This document shows, piece by piece, positions 8,453 through 9,441 of a DNA stretch of 9,441 bases. Both the position numbers and the translations under genes were made by a program. The notes under the pieces are model-generated. The model had not been told where the DNA came from. It saw only the letters and a list, made by a program, of their open reading frames with translations, and searched no databases. Each line of letters begins with the position of its first letter. Position 1 is the stretch's first letter. Source of the stretch: Ruminococcaceae bacterium UBA3220 (GTDB lineage Bacteria > Bacillota > Clostridia > Oscillospirales > Acutalibacteraceae); NCBI GenBank assembly GCA_002363095.1, contig DEWC01000110.1, forward strand, positions 1 through 9,441, read 5' to 3'.

Positions 8453-8572
8453 AGGGGGCGGAACAGATTTTTTCCAAAACAAAAGCGTTCGTCCCGCTTT
8501 GTGGATAAATCTCGGGTCTTAAAACATTTCTGCAATGAATCTTACGGAGGCGGTTGTACCGTCTCCTTTTTT
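8453..8572 (+). ncRNA. Candidate structured small RNA, 6S-like layout
   Basis: A roughly 120-nt stretch between converging genes has no ORF and folds by eye into a closed RNA. The 5' arm GGGGGCGG (8454-8461) pairs with CCGTCTCC near the 3' end (8559-8566, two G-U pairs), and after one mismatch AACAG-type pairing continues to 8554. Inside are a long hairpin (about 8469-8509, with core AAAGCG/CGCTTT at 8482-8487 and 8495-8500) and a short CATT/AATG hairpin (8525-8537) in the 3' strand. It ends in a terminator with a T6 run. A closing stem, a large internal loop carrying a small 3' hairpin, and a terminal stem recall 6S RNA, and CTTAAAAC (8518-8525) also occurs in E. coli 6S. Against this, typical 6S RNAs are 150-200 nt and the promoter is weak. 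SRP RNA motifs are absent. Confidence 0.4.
8546..8572 (+). terminator. Intrinsic terminator on the plus strand
   Basis: GGAGGCGG (8546-8553) pairs with CCGTCTCC (8559-8566) around a TTGTA loop, followed directly by T6 (8567-8572). The T-run is on the plus strand only. It points toward the CHR genes on the opposite strand, so it should end a plus-strand transcript that begins between 8420 and 8546, which supports the small RNA call. Confidence 0.7.
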
Positions 8573-8594
8573 GTTGCGGTTGAAAATGGCGTTT

Positions 8595-9173
8595 TTAGAA
8601 TATCGGGGAATAAAAGAGTATTCCAAGTCCTGCCGAAATAATTATAAGCAAGACAGGCGCCGCCTTTTTCTTTAAAACATATTTTATAATCAGCGCAACA
8701 GCAGTTATGATAACAAAAATAATTATCGCCTTTATATCGGCATTAAACTTAAAATCACCCGAGCCGATGCCGAGTAAGGTTTTAAGCCCCATTGTAAGGG
8801 CGGTGCCGATTATAAGGGCTATAACGGTAGGGCGAACGCCCGACAAAAAAGCCTCTACTCCCCTGTTCTTTAAAAGCCCATTTGAAAAAGACGCGATTAT
8901 AAGAATTATGATAAAGGCGGGCAGTATTACGCCGAGTGTAGCGAGCAGTGCGCCCAAAACACCGCCCCCGGAGGAGCCTATGAAGGTTGCCATATTAATG
9001 GCGATAGGTCCGGGCGTTGACTCCGAAACGGCAAAAAAGTCCGAAAATTGATCCTCGCTTAACCATCCGTTAGACAAAACCGTTTCACGGATAAGCGATA
9101 TCATACCGTATCCTCCGCCAAATGAAACGGCGCCGATTTCAAAAAATCTTAAAAAAAGCGTCAGGTAAATCAT
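8595..9173 (-). CDS. Half-size chromate transporter (CHR) family protein, second of a pair
   Basis: A 192-residue, roughly six-span inner membrane protein of the short-chain CHR (ChrA) family. The N-terminal signature is clear: FEIGAVSFGGGYGMISLIRE (11-30), WLSEDQFSDFFAVSESTPGPIAINMATFIG (37-66, including the TPGP turn), then GLILPAF-like VILPAF, and SGVRPTVIALI (110-120), typical of the second half of the domain. Short-chain members work as heterodimeric pairs encoded by adjacent genes. The ATG overlaps the stop of its partner by four bases (ATGA), implying translational coupling. Chromate efflux is proven for some family members only; in an anaerobe the natural substrate may be another oxyanion such as sulfate. 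The family is secure; the substrate is open. Confidence 0.9.
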   Translation of the reverse strand: MIYLTLFLRFFEIGAVSFGGGYGMISLIRETVLSNGWLSEDQFSDFFAVSESTPGPIAINMATFIGSSGGGVLGALLATLGVILPAFIIILIIASFSNGLLKNRGVEAFLSGVRPTVIALIIGTALTMGLKTLLGIGSGDFKFNADIKAIIIFVIITAVALIIKYVLKKKAAPVLLIIISAGLGILFYSPIF

Positions 9174-9441
9174 TTCTCTTTTTTGCCCCCTTTAACCGCC
9201 GAAAAAAGGTAGACGAAAATCCCGGCTATTCCGCTTATAAGTATGAAATAAATGGTCGAAAACTTAATCGCAAAAAGTGAAAACGCGACAAAAGCGATTA
9301 AGCTTACACAAAATATTATCTTTGAAAAAAGGGTTGCCTTTAAACCCTTTAACATCTTTATCCCCGCCGAAAAAATGAGATATACAACGCAGGCGCCTAT
9401 CCCCTTAAACGCAAAACCGACATACTCGAATTCAAGGAATT
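9170..9441 (-). CDS. CHR family transporter partner, C-terminal 89 residues (partial at right edge)
   Basis: The reading frame stays open from the stop at 9170-9172 to the window edge, so this is the end of a longer gene. The visible part reads FKGIGACVVYLIFSAGIKM, then LFSKIIFCVSLIAFVAF and STIYFILISGIAGIFVYLF, and ends in a Lys-rich tail. FKGIGACVVYLIFSAGIK occupies the place of the GLRPAVVGLI-type segment in the second half of CHR domains, and two hydrophobic spans follow, as in the partner gene. The Met at codon 62 from the end is internal, not a start: there is no good ribosome site before it and the frame is open upstream. With the downstream gene it forms the two-subunit CHR transporter. 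Confidence 0.8.
   Translation of the reverse strand, partial: FLEFEYVGFAFKGIGACVVYLIFSAGIKMLKGLKATLFSKIIFCVSLIAFVAFSLFAIKFSTIYFILISGIAGIFVYLFSAVKGGKKEK

Noticed and set aside
8453..8572. SRP (4.5S) RNA or a known riboswitch at the RNA candidate
   Set aside because: The conserved SRP hairpin motif is absent, and no plus-strand gene follows that a riboswitch could control.
8595..9051. Plus-strand frame of 114 residues antisense to the CHR gene (8707-9051)
   Set aside because: It has no ribosome site and low-complexity composition; the opposite strand encodes a recognisable CHR protein.
9170..9355. A separate 61-residue small membrane protein
   Set aside because: The frame is open to the window edge and resembles the end of a CHR domain, so it is a truncated larger gene.

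Overview
The window looks like a chromosomal segment from an anaerobic low-to-medium GC Firmicute of class Clostridia, probably an uncultured gut Oscillospirales/Ruminococcaceae-type organism. The basis is AGGAGG-type ribosome binding sites, TTGACA/TATAAT-type promoters, the clostridial form of the RNA polymerase beta subunit, and cell-wall enzymes of clostridial subtype. The lineage is inferred; no marker here fixes genus. I see no mobile element, CRISPR array, tRNA or rRNA.

Layout. (1) 1-2414, minus strand: the first 804 codons of rpoB, cut off by the left edge. (2) 2415-2731: a divergent control region. It holds a strong SigA-type promoter for rpoB with A-tracts upstream, a leader of about 135 nt, an inverted repeat, and an extended -10 promoter firing right. 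No ribosomal protein gene precedes rpoB. (3) 2732-7520, plus strand: a four-gene unit of alpha/beta hydrolase, MurF-type ligase with a multi-span membrane N-terminus, D-Ala-D-Ala ligase and a cation diffusion facilitator with a manganese-type metal site. It ends in an intrinsic terminator at about 7559-7598. (4) 7611-8345: a separately promoted hemolysin III/PAQR-type membrane protein. (5) 8346-8594: intergenic, with two hairpins and a plus-strand structured RNA candidate ending in its own terminator. (6) 8595-9441, minus strand: a pair of half-size chromate-transporter (CHR) genes with a 4-base overlap; the upstream one runs off the right edge.

Functionally, the centre is a cell-wall precursor cluster. 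Ddl makes D-Ala-D-Ala, and the Mur ligase is predicted to join it to a muramyl peptide. The Mur ligase lacks an obvious UDP-binding first domain and the C-terminal KGSR-type end, and the Ddl belongs to a divergent branch. The exact substrate of the pair is therefore the most interesting open question. The second point of interest is the 8453-8572 RNA candidate, whose 5' arm and terminator arm compete for the same 3' strand, a 6S-like layout.
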